This document shows positions 33,760 through 41,995 of a stretch of DNA of 50,905 nt, piece by piece (position 1 is the stretch's first letter; each line of letters starts with the position of its first letter). Source of the stretch: M3007 sp035299505 (lineage in GTDB: Bacteria > Bacteroidota > Bacteroidia > Chitinophagales > Saprospiraceae); contig DATGWL010000209.1 in the NCBI GenBank assembly GCA_035299505.1, forward strand, positions 1 to 50,905, given 5' to 3'. Position numbers and translations under genes: made by a program. The notes under the pieces were generated by a model. It was given only the letters and a program-made list of their open reading frames with translations. It was not told the origin of the DNA and did no database searches.

Positions 33760-33804
33760 GATATTGGGAGTTTTGTGAGAAGGGCGTTTTACCAAGACGC
33801 TCCG

Positions 33805-33812
33805 CAAAACTA
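33805..33812 (-). promoter_or_regulatory. Possible -7 element of the ferritin gene
   Basis: On the minus strand TAGTTTTG fits TAnnTTTG and lies 45 bases before the ATG at 33759. A TTG is found 26 bases upstream, further than the usual 19-20, so confidence is modest. Confidence 0.4.
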
Positions 33813-33929
33813 ACCCGGTTTTGGTGAAATTGTTTTTACAAGTTGCCTGACGGTGGAATCAGCGGAAAAGCGCAACGCGGGTGGTTTCCTGGGCACAGGG
33901 GAAGATTTGGGGAAGCTGCGATATAAAGG

Positions 33930-34392
33930 CCTCTGCGAAAATCTGCGGAAGCATCTGTGTGGATCTGCGGGAAACCTTTCGCGAGGGGGTTCCCGCAGAT
34001 GTTCACGGATTTTTCCGCAGATTTCCGCAGAAGGCGTGCGGCTTGATGGCTCACGGTGATTTTGCGGCGCATGCTGGGAACGACGTGGGGTGTTATCTTG
34101 AGCGAAGGGAAAGATATGGGGCGGGGGGCAGCATAGCCACTCACGGAGGTGGCGCTGGGTCAAAAAAAGACCCAAGCGCGGCGGGGAGATGCCGGGGTTA
34201 GGTTTTGGGGGGGGGGCGGGAAGACCGGGTGGGGCGGAAAGCCTTTCGCGAGGGGGTTCCCGCAGATTTACACGGATTTTTCCGCAGATTTTCGCAGAAG
34301 GCGTGCGGCTTGATGGCTCACAGTGGTTTTGTGGCGCATACTGGAAACAACGTGGGGTGTTATCTTGAGCGGAGGGAAAGATCTGGGGCGGC
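33930..34392. repeat. Two 145-bp direct repeats flanking a 100-bp dispersed repeat
   Basis: Copy one (about 33979-34123) and copy two (about 34247-34391) share CGCGAGGGGGTTCCCGCAGA, then CACGGATTTTTCCGCAGATT, GGCGTGCGGCTTGATGGCTC, and a closing GTGTTATCTTGAGCG-GGGAAAGAT. Between them (about 34142-34244) lies a copy of the GGGTCAAAAAAAGACCC / GGGGAGATGCCGGGGTTAGG repeat found again at 35.77 and 43.02 kb. The 650-bp gap 33813-34459 has open frames on both strands, but they are translations of these repeats. Confidence 0.9.
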
Positions 34393-34408
34393 GTAATAGG
34401 CTATACCC

Positions 34409-34439
34409 TTGCCTTTTTAAGAAAAAAATACTACCTTTG
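34409..34439 (+). promoter_or_regulatory. Bacteroidota-type promoter of the toxin-antitoxin pair
   Basis: TTG (34409-34411), 20 bases, then TACCTTTG (34432-34439). This is an exact TAnnTTTG 20 bases before the antitoxin ATG. Confidence 0.75.
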
Positions 34440-34459
34440 TCATCTAAAATAGCTTTTAT

Positions 34460-34702
34460 ATGCTGGTAGAAGTGCCAAGTGAATTGATTGGAGTTTCAGA
34501 TTACTCCGAACAGGATTTAAAAATTGACGTGGCTATATTGTTGTATAAACGTCAGGTAATGACCCTTGCGCGTGCCGCCAGGTGGGTTGGCATGACACGG
34601 CTTGAGTTTCAAAAAGCGCTGGCAGAGCGTGGGCTCCCTATTAATTTTTCTATTGAGGACTTTGAAACCGATTTGAAAACCCTCCATTCCATGGCTGGAT
34701 AA
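34460..34702 (+). CDS. UPF0175-family antitoxin
   Basis: 80 residues. It matches UPF0175 small DNA-binding proteins: an acidic N-terminus (SDYSEQDLKIDVAILLYKRQVMTLARAARWVGMTRLEFQKALAERGLPIN, quoted here only for the MTLARAARWVGM helix-turn-helix). The C-terminus (FSIEDFETDLKTLHS) would bind the toxin. It is the usual partner of DUF3368 toxins. Its stop overlaps the toxin start by one base. Confidence 0.85.
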   Translation: MLVEVPSELIGVSDYSEQDLKIDVAILLYKRQVMTLARAARWVGMTRLEFQKALAERGLPINFSIEDFETDLKTLHSMAG

Positions 34703-35187
34703 TGATTGTTGTCAGCGACACTTCCCCGATCATAAACCTGGCCACGATCGGGCATCTACACCTACTTCCCGAATTGTTTACAGAAATCGTTATTCCGACG
34801 GCGGTGTTTAACGAGGTGGCTGGCGATGGCAATCATGAACCAGGCGCTAAAGAAATCAGGGAGGCATCCTGGGTAAAAGTACATTCTGCCCCAAATCAAC
34901 CGCTTCTTCCCCAGTTATTGCATGATTTAGATCCGGGCGAAGCCGAGGCCATTGCTTTGGCAGTTAACATGAAGGCAGAATATGTCTTGATTGATGAGGC
35001 CTTGGGAAGAAAAATAGCTGTATCGCATCAATTGCAGCCATTGGGTATACTCGGCATCCTCCTATTGGCTAAACAACGAGGACTGATAGCGGCTGTAACA
35101 CCTTTGATGGACAGATTAAGGTCAGAGGCTAATTTTTATGTGGATGCAAGGCTGTACCAATATATCAAGAAGTTGGCAGAAGAATGA
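34702..35187 (+). CDS. DUF3368 PIN-like toxin
   Basis: 161 residues of the DUF3368 family, a PIN-domain relative. It starts IVVSDTSPIINLATIGHLHLL, with the first catalytic Asp in SDTSP. GEAEAIALA carries the conserved Glu pair and VLIDEALGRKIA the later Asp and Glu. It is predicted to be an RNase held inactive by the UPF0175 protein upstream; the RNA target is unknown. One-base overlap (TAATG) indicates coupling. Confidence 0.85.
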   Translation: MIVVSDTSPIINLATIGHLHLLPELFTEIVIPTAVFNEVAGDGNHEPGAKEIREASWVKVHSAPNQPLLPQLLHDLDPGEAEAIALAVNMKAEYVLIDEALGRKIAVSHQLQPLGILGILLLAKQRGLIAAVTPLMDRLRSEANFYVDARLYQYIKKLAEE

Positions 35188-35309
35188 GGGGATAGTAATA
35201 CCCATCAAATCTTCTTGAATGTTGTATGAAAATAAAGCCAATGAAGTCTGATTTATAAGGCTATTGATAACCTAATAGGCTGATTTTGTAACTAACAATA
35301 ATGCACAAT

Positions 35310-35678
35310 ATGAAAAAGTTAATCACCTTGTTTTTTCTAGTACAATCGGTTTGGTTGTTTTCCCAGGTGCAGGATTCGCTGGTGTGGCGGTATGCAGATG
35401 TATCGTATCCCCTTGGAGGGTTTAGTAGCAAGGCTAAGGTGAATGTGGATTATGGAGAGACGGTGACCGGCTGGTTCAGGAAAGCTGATATGATCGATAA
35501 TGAGGATGGTAAGGCTATAAAATTTAAGAGCCCTGTAGATGCACTTAATTGGATGAGTGTGCATGGTTGGGAATTGGTGCAATCATATCAGGCGCCTGAT
35601 CCAACTACTGGATTTAATCCACTTACTTACCAGCATTTCATCATGCGAAGGAAGGAGGTTTATATTCCGGGAAAGTAA
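35310..35678 (+). CDS. Small secreted hypothetical protein
   Basis: 122 residues from the ATG at 35310 (MKKLITLFFLVQSVWLFSQ, signal peptide); a start at 35301 is also possible. The mature part has VDALNWMSVHGWELVQSY, a motif I have seen in small periplasmic Bacteroidota proteins, and ends HFIMRRKEVYIPGK. No function can be given. It stands alone between the toxin gene and a repeat block. Confidence 0.7.
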   Translation: MKKLITLFFLVQSVWLFSQVQDSLVWRYADVSYPLGGFSSKAKVNVDYGETVTGWFRKADMIDNEDGKAIKFKSPVDALNWMSVHGWELVQSYQAPDPTTGFNPLTYQHFIMRRKEVYIPGK

Positions 35679-35769
35679 GCGCCAGAAGTTTTACTCCAGC
35701 TCTTGCGCCGCGTTTGAGTAGCCTGGTATTGCTTTTTGCTCATAGGCCAGGATTGATGGGTGCATTAGC

Positions 35770-35925
35770 TTAGTCACTCACGGACGTAGCGATGGGTCAA
35801 AATAAGATCCAAGCGCGGCGGGTAGATGCCGGGGTTAGGTTTTGGGCGGTGGGAAGACCGGGCGAGGCGGAAAGACCCAAGCGCGGCGGGGAGATGCCGG
35901 GGCTTGGGAGGACCAGGCGAGGAGT
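35770..35925. repeat. Dispersed 95-bp repeat, one and a half copies
   Basis: CTCACGGACGTAGCGATGGG, then GGTCAAAATAAGATCC, GCGGCGGGTAGATGCCGGGG, TTAGGTTTTGGGCGG and GGGAAGACCGGGCGAGGCGG. A second partial copy of the middle part follows at once (AAGCGCGGCGGGGAGATGCC). Copies are also at 34.14 and 43.02 kb. No gene is seen in 35679-35986. Confidence 0.9.
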
Positions 35926-35986
35926 AACTAAAAAGCCACCTCCTTTGGGAAGTGGCTGGCAAAGAGAACGCTACTTTTGTTACAAA

Positions 35987-36421
35987 CTATTTCTTATTTC
36001 TTCTTGCCCATTCAACTGCCTCACCCTTAAGCTCATTAAGAGAGGCTAGTGCTAAACCTTTTACCGACACATCCATCTTCATAGCTACATTCCCTACAAT
36101 CCCCTCTAGTAAAGGATTAGCAGAGCCAACTTCATCAATAAGGCTTCCGAGACTTGAAACTGCACCAGGCCCATCATTGTTTTTAACAGATGTTATAAAG
36201 CCTGCTGCTTTCTCAATTACCGATGCAGTTAGAGCAACACCTCCTACTAACACAACTGTAGGTAAAGCAGAAGCAACGGCAGCACCAACACCTTGATGTA
36301 CAGCGGTATTTATTAGACCATTACTAATTTGAGCCAATACCTTACCCGTTATTGCTTTTGCCTTAACCAATTTATAAAGGGTAAACAGGCCTTTTGCCGC
36401 TAAAATTTCTACTCCAGTCAT
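35987..36421 (-). CDS. Hypothetical Gly/Ala-rich hydrophobic protein
   Basis: 144 residues. I do not recognise a family. An N-terminal amphipathic stretch (ILAAKGLFTLYKLVKAKAITGKVLAQIS) leads to a long hydrophobic Gly/Ala/Val-rich segment (about 40-76, AVASALPTVVLVGGVALTAS). A helical tail follows with GSLIDEVGSANPLLEGIVGNVAMKMDVSVKGLA as separate short helices. No signal peptide. The composition suits a membrane-inserting or pore-like helix pair. It points away from the EAD/ABC/CHAT operon and starts 300 bp upstream of it. Confidence 0.65.
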   Translation of the reverse strand: MTGVEILAAKGLFTLYKLVKAKAITGKVLAQISNGLINTAVHQGVGAAVASALPTVVLVGGVALTASVIEKAAGFITSVKNNDGPGAVSSLGSLIDEVGSANPLLEGIVGNVAMKMDVSVKGLALASLNELKGEAVEWARRNKK

Positions 36422-36722
36422 AATTTAAGAATTTTTATTTTAAAAATTTGTTAACAATAATTAAACTGCTATTGCTTGGTTTTGTTGCTGAGACATTGTC
36501 ATAATTATGTAAAATCAAGATTTAGTCTAAATAGCTGCGTGGTAGCTTTTGGGCAGGAAGTACGGCACCGAGTTTGGAATTTTGGGGTAAGGAGTCGAAA
36601 AGACCAAGCTAGTTGAAAAAGACCAGACAAGGCGAAAAAAATTCCTATATTGTTTAATTCAGCAAAACCCACTTTCTTTAGCCTTTAATTTAATATATCT
36701 GTAAACCGAATATCCAACCTGA
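36422..36722. other. Intergenic region before the EAD-ABC-CHAT operon
   Basis: This 301-bp divergent gap is AT-rich. Around 36540-36640 it has a GGAATTTTGGGGTAAGGAG and GAAAAGACC segment that may be a decayed copy of the 95-bp dispersed repeat. A weak promoter is noted separately. I see no gene in it. Confidence 0.4.
36694..36701 (+). promoter_or_regulatory. Weak -7 candidate for the EAD-ABC-CHAT operon
   Basis: TATATCTG differs from TAnnTTTG at one position and lies 22 bases before the first possible start. A T-rich stretch lies about 18 bases upstream. This is the best candidate in the gap, not a firm call. Confidence 0.3.
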
Positions 36723-36995
36723 TTGATAGCGCCTAACAACATATTGGAAAGGAAAAGCGAAATCAAACATTTCGTGGCCACTGCCAAACTTGAGGAGGCG
36801 GTGCGGCGCTGTATTGACTTTTACCGCGATTTTAATAACCAAGATGATGATGCCGCTATTCTGGTCAGCACAACCTATTACTTGATACTTATTGAAGAGA
36901 AAAGTGGATTGATCACGTCGGAACAAGCCTTGGTGCGAAAGCAGCAAATAGCCGCAAGAATCCTAAATATCCTCAAAGAAATCCAAATCAATTGA
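36723..36995 (+). CDS. Stand-alone effector-associated domain (EAD11-like) protein
   Basis: About 83-90 residues. No ATG is available: an in-frame TGA precedes the TTG at 36723, and a second TTG at 36744 (reading ERKSEIKHFVATAKLEEAV) is the more likely start. The sequence AAILVSTTYYLILIEEKSGLITSEQ and a final helix aligns with the two EADs of the CHAT protein downstream (VLLSARLTRLQREMDQGTIE). It also has the shared LEEAVRRCIDFYRDF first helices. I read it as one free adaptor domain that can pair with its neighbours. It ends 8 bp before the ABC ATPase gene and is in the same operon. Confidence 0.68.
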   Translation: MIAPNNILERKSEIKHFVATAKLEEAVRRCIDFYRDFNNQDDDAAILVSTTYYLILIEEKSGLITSEQALVRKQQIAARILNILKEIQIN

Positions 36996-37003
36996 TTGCT
37001 TAC

Positions 37004-38248
37004 ATGTCTATAAACTTGCAAAACAGGGCCAACTCCATCAAGGGCGTTATCTGGGAAAACCCAATGCGCGGGGCAGAGCTGTTGTCTGATTTTGCAGAAC
37101 GATATGGGGCGGATACCGATGTTGGCGACGAGATACTGTTGATCCAGTTTGAACTGAACGCATCCTCTGACCAAGACCCTGCACATCAAAAAAAGCTTGT
37201 TCAAAAACTAGTCGAGTTGACTGACCAGGTAGCTGAACGGTACGACCAAGAAAAGGTAGCAGCACGCCTTCAGTTGGAGCAGGAGATGATAGAGGCTGCC
37301 AAAAAGCGAAAACTGGAAAACGGCTTGGTTTTAGCAGCGGAGGGCATAGAAAAAAAATATAGAAGTAGCCGATTCCATCTGTTTGCCGAAAAGCTGGAAT
37401 TGCGATTGGGTGAGATAACCGGCCTCGTGGGCGAAAACGCCACAGGAAAAACGACCCTGCTGCGCATTTTGGCTGGCGACCTCGCCCTTTCTAAAGGGCA
37501 GGTGCGTTTTCCTCTGCTCGACCCGCAAAATAAATTAGACTGGGGCGACATCAAAATGAAAATTGCCTTTGTGCCTCAGGAGTTGCCCGCATGGGAAGGC
37601 CCCCTCGTAGAAGCCCTCAGGTTTGAAGCCTCAAGGCACGGTATTTTAGGGGAGGCAAACCGGCGAACTGTGGATTACATCATCCAGCGCCTGGGATTAG
37701 CCCTGCACACTGAAAAAGCCTGGGCAGAACTGTCAGGCGGCTATAAGCTTCGCTTTGCTTTAGCCAAAGCCCTGGTTAGTAAACCACAATTATTGATTTT
37801 AGATGAGCCGCTGGCTTTCTTGGACATTAAGACCCAGATGGTAGTGCTGATGGATATACAAGCCTTAGCCAAAAGCCTGCGTGATCCCATCTCTGTACTC
37901 ATCAGTTCACAACACCTGCATGAGGTGGAATCGGTTGCCGATCAGATGCTCTTTATGCGTGATGGGCATCTGGAAAACCTGGGACCTACTGAAGATATTG
38001 GCCAAGACAGACGTTATAACCTCTTTGAGGTGGGCACCCCCTTGTCGTTCAAAAAATTTGAAAAAATACTGCAAGACCTGGAATATAGCCGCGCTTGGGA
38101 TAATGGCGTTGACTACTATGTTGCCACCCCGCTGAGCGTAGATGCTGACCAAATACTCCAGCTCCTGCTGGCAAAAGGCATCGAAATCCGGCATTTTAGA
38201 GACATCAGCACATCCGTCAAAACTAAATTTTATGAAAACTTTCTTTAA
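37004..38248 (+). CDS. ABC ATPase with N-terminal EAD-like domain
   Basis: 414 residues. Residues 112-350 are an ABC ATPase with all motifs: Walker A GENATGKT (143-150), Q-loop PQE (191-193), signature LSGGY (243-247), Walker B LLILDEP (263-269), H-loop His304. Residues 1-80 look like an effector-associated domain: MRGAELLSDFAERYGADTD, then DEILLIQFEL, parallels EALDLLLDWSERHDTSLNSD and AVLLSARL of the CHAT protein. Residues 80-110 are a coiled coil. The C-terminal 70 residues are an extra domain. Its 3' end overlaps the membrane-protein gene by 17 bp, so the two should form one ABC complex. An ABC subunit carrying an EAD is unusual. Confidence 0.82.
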   Translation: MSINLQNRANSIKGVIWENPMRGAELLSDFAERYGADTDVGDEILLIQFELNASSDQDPAHQKKLVQKLVELTDQVAERYDQEKVAARLQLEQEMIEAAKKRKLENGLVLAAEGIEKKYRSSRFHLFAEKLELRLGEITGLVGENATGKTTLLRILAGDLALSKGQVRFPLLDPQNKLDWGDIKMKIAFVPQELPAWEGPLVEALRFEASRHGILGEANRRTVDYIIQRLGLALHTEKAWAELSGGYKLRFALAKALVSKPQLLILDEPLAFLDIKTQMVVLMDIQALAKSLRDPISVLISSQHLHEVESVADQMLFMRDGHLENLGPTEDIGQDRRYNLFEVGTPLSFKKFEKILQDLEYSRAWDNGVDYYVATPLSVDADQILQLLLAKGIEIRHFRDISTSVKTKFYENFL

Positions 38249-39878
38249 GTGGCTTGTGCCGCCTTTTTTGAAGCGGGCGGATGATTTTTTGCTCTCTCAT
38301 TACCCTACAATATGGCACAGTCGCGCTTTATATGTGTTTTTTTGGGGACTTCTTGCAACTCCTGTACTTTTTGTTATTGGCTTTTTCTATCCTTTAGATG
38401 CGCAACATTTGACGGTGGACCCGACTAAACCTATAGAGATGGGCTATGATAAGTATTATCAGCTCACCGCAGTTTTTTTGAGCATCGCAGTGTTGTATTG
38501 GGCTTATAAACAGTACCAACTGGGCTACCCTTTTCGTAAAGCAAAGGACGTACTGTTGACCTTGGGCTTATATTCCCTGAGTTTTTGGCTGTTTTACGGC
38601 GTAACCGCGCCCGCTTTTCGTTTGGGCACTATCTACAAAACCGCTTACCACTGGATTCTCGATGATGATATGGAAGCTTTGGAGAAAAGCGGTATCTACC
38701 CCTATGGATTTGTTTTGTTAGAACAAGACAGTATCTATAACCCTGATTCACCACCCGATTCCGCTTTTTGGGAGCCTAGAGAGGCTGTTTTTCGTGCCAT
38801 TTGGAGAACGGAGGACTCCTTATTGCAATATTTATATCAAGTTGATACAATATTTTGGAAGGAATGGCTCATGTCACATAAAATGTCGCAAATGTCAGAT
38901 TTGACAGATCGGTTGGATTTGTCTGATCGTTCGTATTTGTCATATCTGTTGGATCGTTCGTATTTGTCATATCTGCCATATATGTCAGATCGGTCGTATC
39001 AAAGAACAGATTTATCATATCGGTTGTATCAATCGTATCAGTTGTATTTGATGGAGCTGTCGTATCTGTCGTATCACTTGGGCCTGCCATATAATTCAGG
39101 TACGTTGTATATGGCGTATCGATCAGATCTATCGTATCTGAAAGAGATGTACCAGTCGAATCTGTCCTATCTGAAGGAGACGTCGGATTTCCTTAAATAC
39201 TCACAATTTAAAAAGATACCTCAATTAAAAACGGAATTGGCCGTTTATAAATTTAATGAAGGTATAGATACTTTATCTCATAAAGATGATCAAAATATCC
39301 AACAATGGTTCCAACGTCCTGCCTTACCCTATTCCGTAGAAAATTCCATTCGTTCTGTCAAACATTCTCAATTGTATTGGGAAAATGGCATTTATTTTCG
39401 GCATTTGTTCTTAGTAGGTCGCTATGTCCTTCTTTTGGCGTTATTACTATGGTTGCTTCCGCTGGTAAATTCAAAACCACTTTCAGGAATGGCGGTATTG
39501 TTATTACTGAGTGCTATTTTAATTCCTTTTCTGCCTATCACAGCATTTGAGGCCCCTGATAAAAGTAGTATGATAGAAGCCCACTTAATTAATATACTGG
39601 CGTACTTGTTCTGGGCTGTGATAGCCATTGTTTTTTTGTTGTTGTCTATCATTAGGGAGAACCAAAGCTTGTTTTACCGTTTTGCGGTTAGCGGCTTATT
39701 TGTTGGCGTTTTTTGCGTGCTATTGGGAGCGCTATTTGTGGTTTATCGCAGAAGTTTTTCGTTTTACGACTTGAGAAATTTTGACCTTCCTCACCAAAAC
39801 GCCTTCTACGGCATCCAACTTATCGGCATCTTTGCGGCTGTGCTAATCGCCCGGATTAGGACTTTTCCTAAGGTATAA
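38232..39878 (+). CDS. ABC-linked membrane protein with SYL-repeat loop
   Basis: 548 residues. About three helices near the N-terminus (33-53, 77-93, 105-127) and about five near the C-terminus (392-413, 418-438, 452-474, 481-503, 524-541) flank a long loop (130-390). Within the loop, residues about 225-318 are a tripeptide-like repeat rich in Ser-Tyr-Leu (for example DRSYLSYLLDRSYLSYLPY). I recognise no family, but its overlap with the ABC ATPase gene and its topology point to the permease or sensor partner. The loop side cannot be fixed from sequence; with N-in topology it would be extracytoplasmic. The ATG at 38232 is chosen over 38142, which lies deep in the ABC gene. Confidence 0.72.
   Translation: MKTFFKWLVPPFLKRADDFLLSHYPTIWHSRALYVFFWGLLATPVLFVIGFFYPLDAQHLTVDPTKPIEMGYDKYYQLTAVFLSIAVLYWAYKQYQLGYPFRKAKDVLLTLGLYSLSFWLFYGVTAPAFRLGTIYKTAYHWILDDDMEALEKSGIYPYGFVLLEQDSIYNPDSPPDSAFWEPREAVFRAIWRTEDSLLQYLYQVDTIFWKEWLMSHKMSQMSDLTDRLDLSDRSYLSYLLDRSYLSYLPYMSDRSYQRTDLSYRLYQSYQLYLMELSYLSYHLGLPYNSGTLYMAYRSDLSYLKEMYQSNLSYLKETSDFLKYSQFKKIPQLKTELAVYKFNEGIDTLSHKDDQNIQQWFQRPALPYSVENSIRSVKHSQLYWENGIYFRHLFLVGRYVLLLALLLWLLPLVNSKPLSGMAVLLLLSAILIPFLPITAFEAPDKSSMIEAHLINILAYLFWAVIAIVFLLLSIIRENQSLFYRFAVSGLFVGVFCVLLGALFVVYRRSFSFYDLRNFDLPHQNAFYGIQLIGIFAAVLIARIRTFPKV
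38904..39185 (+). repeat. In-frame TCGTATCTG 9-mer repeat in the membrane-protein gene
   Basis: About 280 bp of imperfect 9-mers (TCGTATTTG, TCATATCTG, TCGTATCTG and variants) encode SYL tripeptides with DR or K/E spacers. The unit length of 9 keeps the frame. The surrounding gene is not repetitive. The repeat is reminiscent of intergenic arrays elsewhere in the window but is a different motif. Confidence 0.92.
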
Positions 39879-39890
39879 CAACATAGGGAT

Positions 39891-41075
39891 ATGAGTAAAC
39901 AGCGAGCCATACTTTTAGTGCAAAAATACCTGAGCCAAGACAGTGTCGAAGAAGCCCTTCAGACAATAATTAATTGGGCATCAGAGAATGGTAATAATGA
40001 AATCGAAACAGAGGGCAGGGTACTTCTGGGTGACCTACAGGCTCTAAATCGGAAAAAGGTCTTGCGCATGATCAGTCTGCCAGATCTAGAGCTTGCAGAA
40101 AGGAGCCTGAAAGCCAATGCGGAAATACTTGGCAGCAAAATAACCGAGCACCACCACACCATGAACACTTCTCTAAAAAGCCATTTAAATAAGCTGATCC
40201 GCAATGCACGCGAAAAAGAGGCCTTGGACCTACTTCTGGATTGGAGCGAACGGCACGACACAAGTCTGAATAGTGATGCGGTGCTGTTGAGTGCTCGCCT
40301 CACCCGCTTGCAACGTGAAATGGACCAAGGAACAATTGAGGCTGGAAATGCCAAGGTTTTTCTGGCTCAAATAACTAATACACTTCGTGCATTGGTTGAA
40401 CAGGTGCCTGATGGGGCAGCGGTCGAACTTGGCGTTAACCCTTTCGAAGTGCCGCCTCCTACTCCTCCACCGCCACCACCTATCAAGCATACCCAAATCC
40501 TCATGCTCACCTCCAACCCATCAGGTGGAGCTAAGCTCAATCTTGACAAGGAATACGCACGGATATCAGAAAAGTTGCAACATGAGCGGCAGCGCTTCAA
40601 CCTGGTAGTGGAGCGGGCGGTAAATCGCAACGAATTCAAGGAACTTCCTGAACGCTACAAACCACAGATACTTCACTTTTCCGGGCACGGCGAAGGTGGT
40701 GAATTGGGTGGCATAATGGTTCAAAACGACGACAAAAACGGGCATGTGTATATCACACCAAAGGCCTTGGGCGCCCTTTTCGACTATTATAATAGGCATA
40801 AATTGAATATACAGGGCGTAGTACTCAATGCCTGTTATTCTGAGGAGCAAGCTTTAGCGATCTCTAAACATGTGCCCTATGTTGTAGCTACCACTGTTGA
40901 CATTGGTGATACTTTAGCCATCGCTTTTAGCACAGGGTTTTATTTCAAATTGGCAGAAAGCGAGGCGCTTGATTTCGAGAAGGCTTTTGACTCCGGACGC
41001 CTGGAGGCTATTTTAGAGGGTGCAAGTGAATCACATTTTGTATTATATTATAACGGACAAAAACTTGAAATATGA
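39891..41075 (+). CDS. Double-EAD CHAT protease
   Basis: 394 residues. Two effector-associated domains of the EAD11 type come first (about 3-85 and 93-172). Each has a first helix pair (VEEALQTIINWASENG; EKEALDLLLDWSERHD) and a VLL-(S/G)-(A/D)-L-L core. A Pro-rich hinge (PPPTPPPPPP, 188-197) leads to a CHAT caspase-like protease (about 200-394) with catalytic His266 in LHFSGHG and Cys315 in VLNACYSEEQA. The protein has no signal peptide and is cytoplasmic. By family, the EADs recruit the protease to other EAD proteins, here the small protein and the ABC ATPase. Its stop overlaps the hydrolase start (ATGA). Confidence 0.88.
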   Translation: MSKQRAILLVQKYLSQDSVEEALQTIINWASENGNNEIETEGRVLLGDLQALNRKKVLRMISLPDLELAERSLKANAEILGSKITEHHHTMNTSLKSHLNKLIRNAREKEALDLLLDWSERHDTSLNSDAVLLSARLTRLQREMDQGTIEAGNAKVFLAQITNTLRALVEQVPDGAAVELGVNPFEVPPPTPPPPPPIKHTQILMLTSNPSGGAKLNLDKEYARISEKLQHERQRFNLVVERAVNRNEFKELPERYKPQILHFSGHGEGGELGGIMVQNDDKNGHVYITPKALGALFDYYNRHKLNIQGVVLNACYSEEQALAISKHVPYVVATTVDIGDTLAIAFSTGFYFKLAESEALDFEKAFDSGRLEAILEGASESHFVLYYNGQKLEI

Positions 41076-41965
41076 AACTGATTTTCGTTCACGGCCGTGC
41101 TCAAGAAAAATTTGATGCCGACACCTTGAAGGCAGAATGGACGGAGGCCTGGCGCAAAGGCTTGAACAAATCCGGCCTTAAACTTCCCGCAGATGTAAGC
41201 ATTGAGTTCCCCTATTACGGCAAGTTGCTGGACGAACTTGTCCGCGAAGCCCAAGCGCAACCCAAACAAGCGGAAGGTAAGAGAGGTGGGGAATCATATA
41301 GCATGGGCGAGGAGGCCGAGGTGGAGTTCTATACCACCTTTTTAGGCGAAATAGCTGCCCAAAGCACAGAGGGCCGCGCCGAGCAGAGGGAGGTGGAGGA
41401 GATATTGGAGGCTCACAGGGGTACGCCATTAAACTGGGAGCCAGTTCAAAAACTGCTATCTTTTCTGGACCGGAAGAAAATATTCGGTGAGGCAATACTG
41501 AAAAATTTTACCCGCGATGTGTTCATGTACTTGACCCGCAGACATATTAAAGAGCGAGTCAATGAGGTTGTACTGCAAAGTTTCGACAATGGCCCATGTG
41601 TGGTAGTAGGGCATTCGCTGGGGTCCATAGTTAGCTATTTAGTGCTGAAAAACCACCCTGAATTCCGGGTTCAAAAATTTATTACGCTGGGTTCTCCATT
41701 AGGTCTGAGATCTGTCCGCCAATTTATCGAGCCCCCCGTTCAAATACCAGATTGTATCAATGGCAAGGATTGGCTCAATGCCTATGATGAACGGGACTTA
41801 GTGGCTTTAAACCCGCTTAACCGGGAGCATTTCAACACAAATCCACCAATTGAGAACAAAAAAAATGTAAAAAACCATACCGACAACCACCACGGCATCA
41901 AGGGTTATTTAGACGATGAGGTTGTAGCAAAAGTAATTTATGAGGCTTGTGCAGATAAGAGCTGA
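41072..41965 (+). CDS. Serine alpha/beta-hydrolase, effector candidate
   Basis: 297 residues. N-terminal KLIFVHGRAQEK is the oxyanion-hole strand. The nucleophile is Ser182 in VVVGHSLGSIVSYLVL. The acid is probably Asp239 or Asp242 in NAYDERDLVAL, and the base His273 or His274 in NHHGIKGYL. A charged helical insert (about 60-160) forms a lid. It resembles lipase-like hydrolases found as effectors in prokaryotic conflict systems, so lipid or ester cleavage is likely; the substrate is unknown. It is the last gene of the operon, translationally coupled to the CHAT protease, and has no signal peptide. Confidence 0.82.
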   Translation: MKLIFVHGRAQEKFDADTLKAEWTEAWRKGLNKSGLKLPADVSIEFPYYGKLLDELVREAQAQPKQAEGKRGGESYSMGEEAEVEFYTTFLGEIAAQSTEGRAEQREVEEILEAHRGTPLNWEPVQKLLSFLDRKKIFGEAILKNFTRDVFMYLTRRHIKERVNEVVLQSFDNGPCVVVGHSLGSIVSYLVLKNHPEFRVQKFITLGSPLGLRSVRQFIEPPVQIPDCINGKDWLNAYDERDLVALNPLNREHFNTNPPIENKKNVKNHTDNHHGIKGYLDDEVVAKVIYEACADKS

Positions 41966-41995
41966 GATGCTGATATGGTTATAGGGTACCTATGA

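Noticed and set aside
33810..34175. Open frames of 102-121 codons on the minus strand and 106 codons on the plus strand
   Set aside because: They are translations of the CGCAGATTT and TTATCTTGAGCG repeats, have no protein-like composition, and overlap each other on both strands.
36422..36722. Riboswitch or tRNA in the gap before the EAD operon
   Set aside because: I found no conserved core or cloverleaf that I could support by eye.
38869..39090. Minus-strand ORF rich in DTTDT repeats
   Set aside because: It is the complement of the SYL repeat in the membrane-protein gene, which is coupled to its neighbours and has clear membrane helices.
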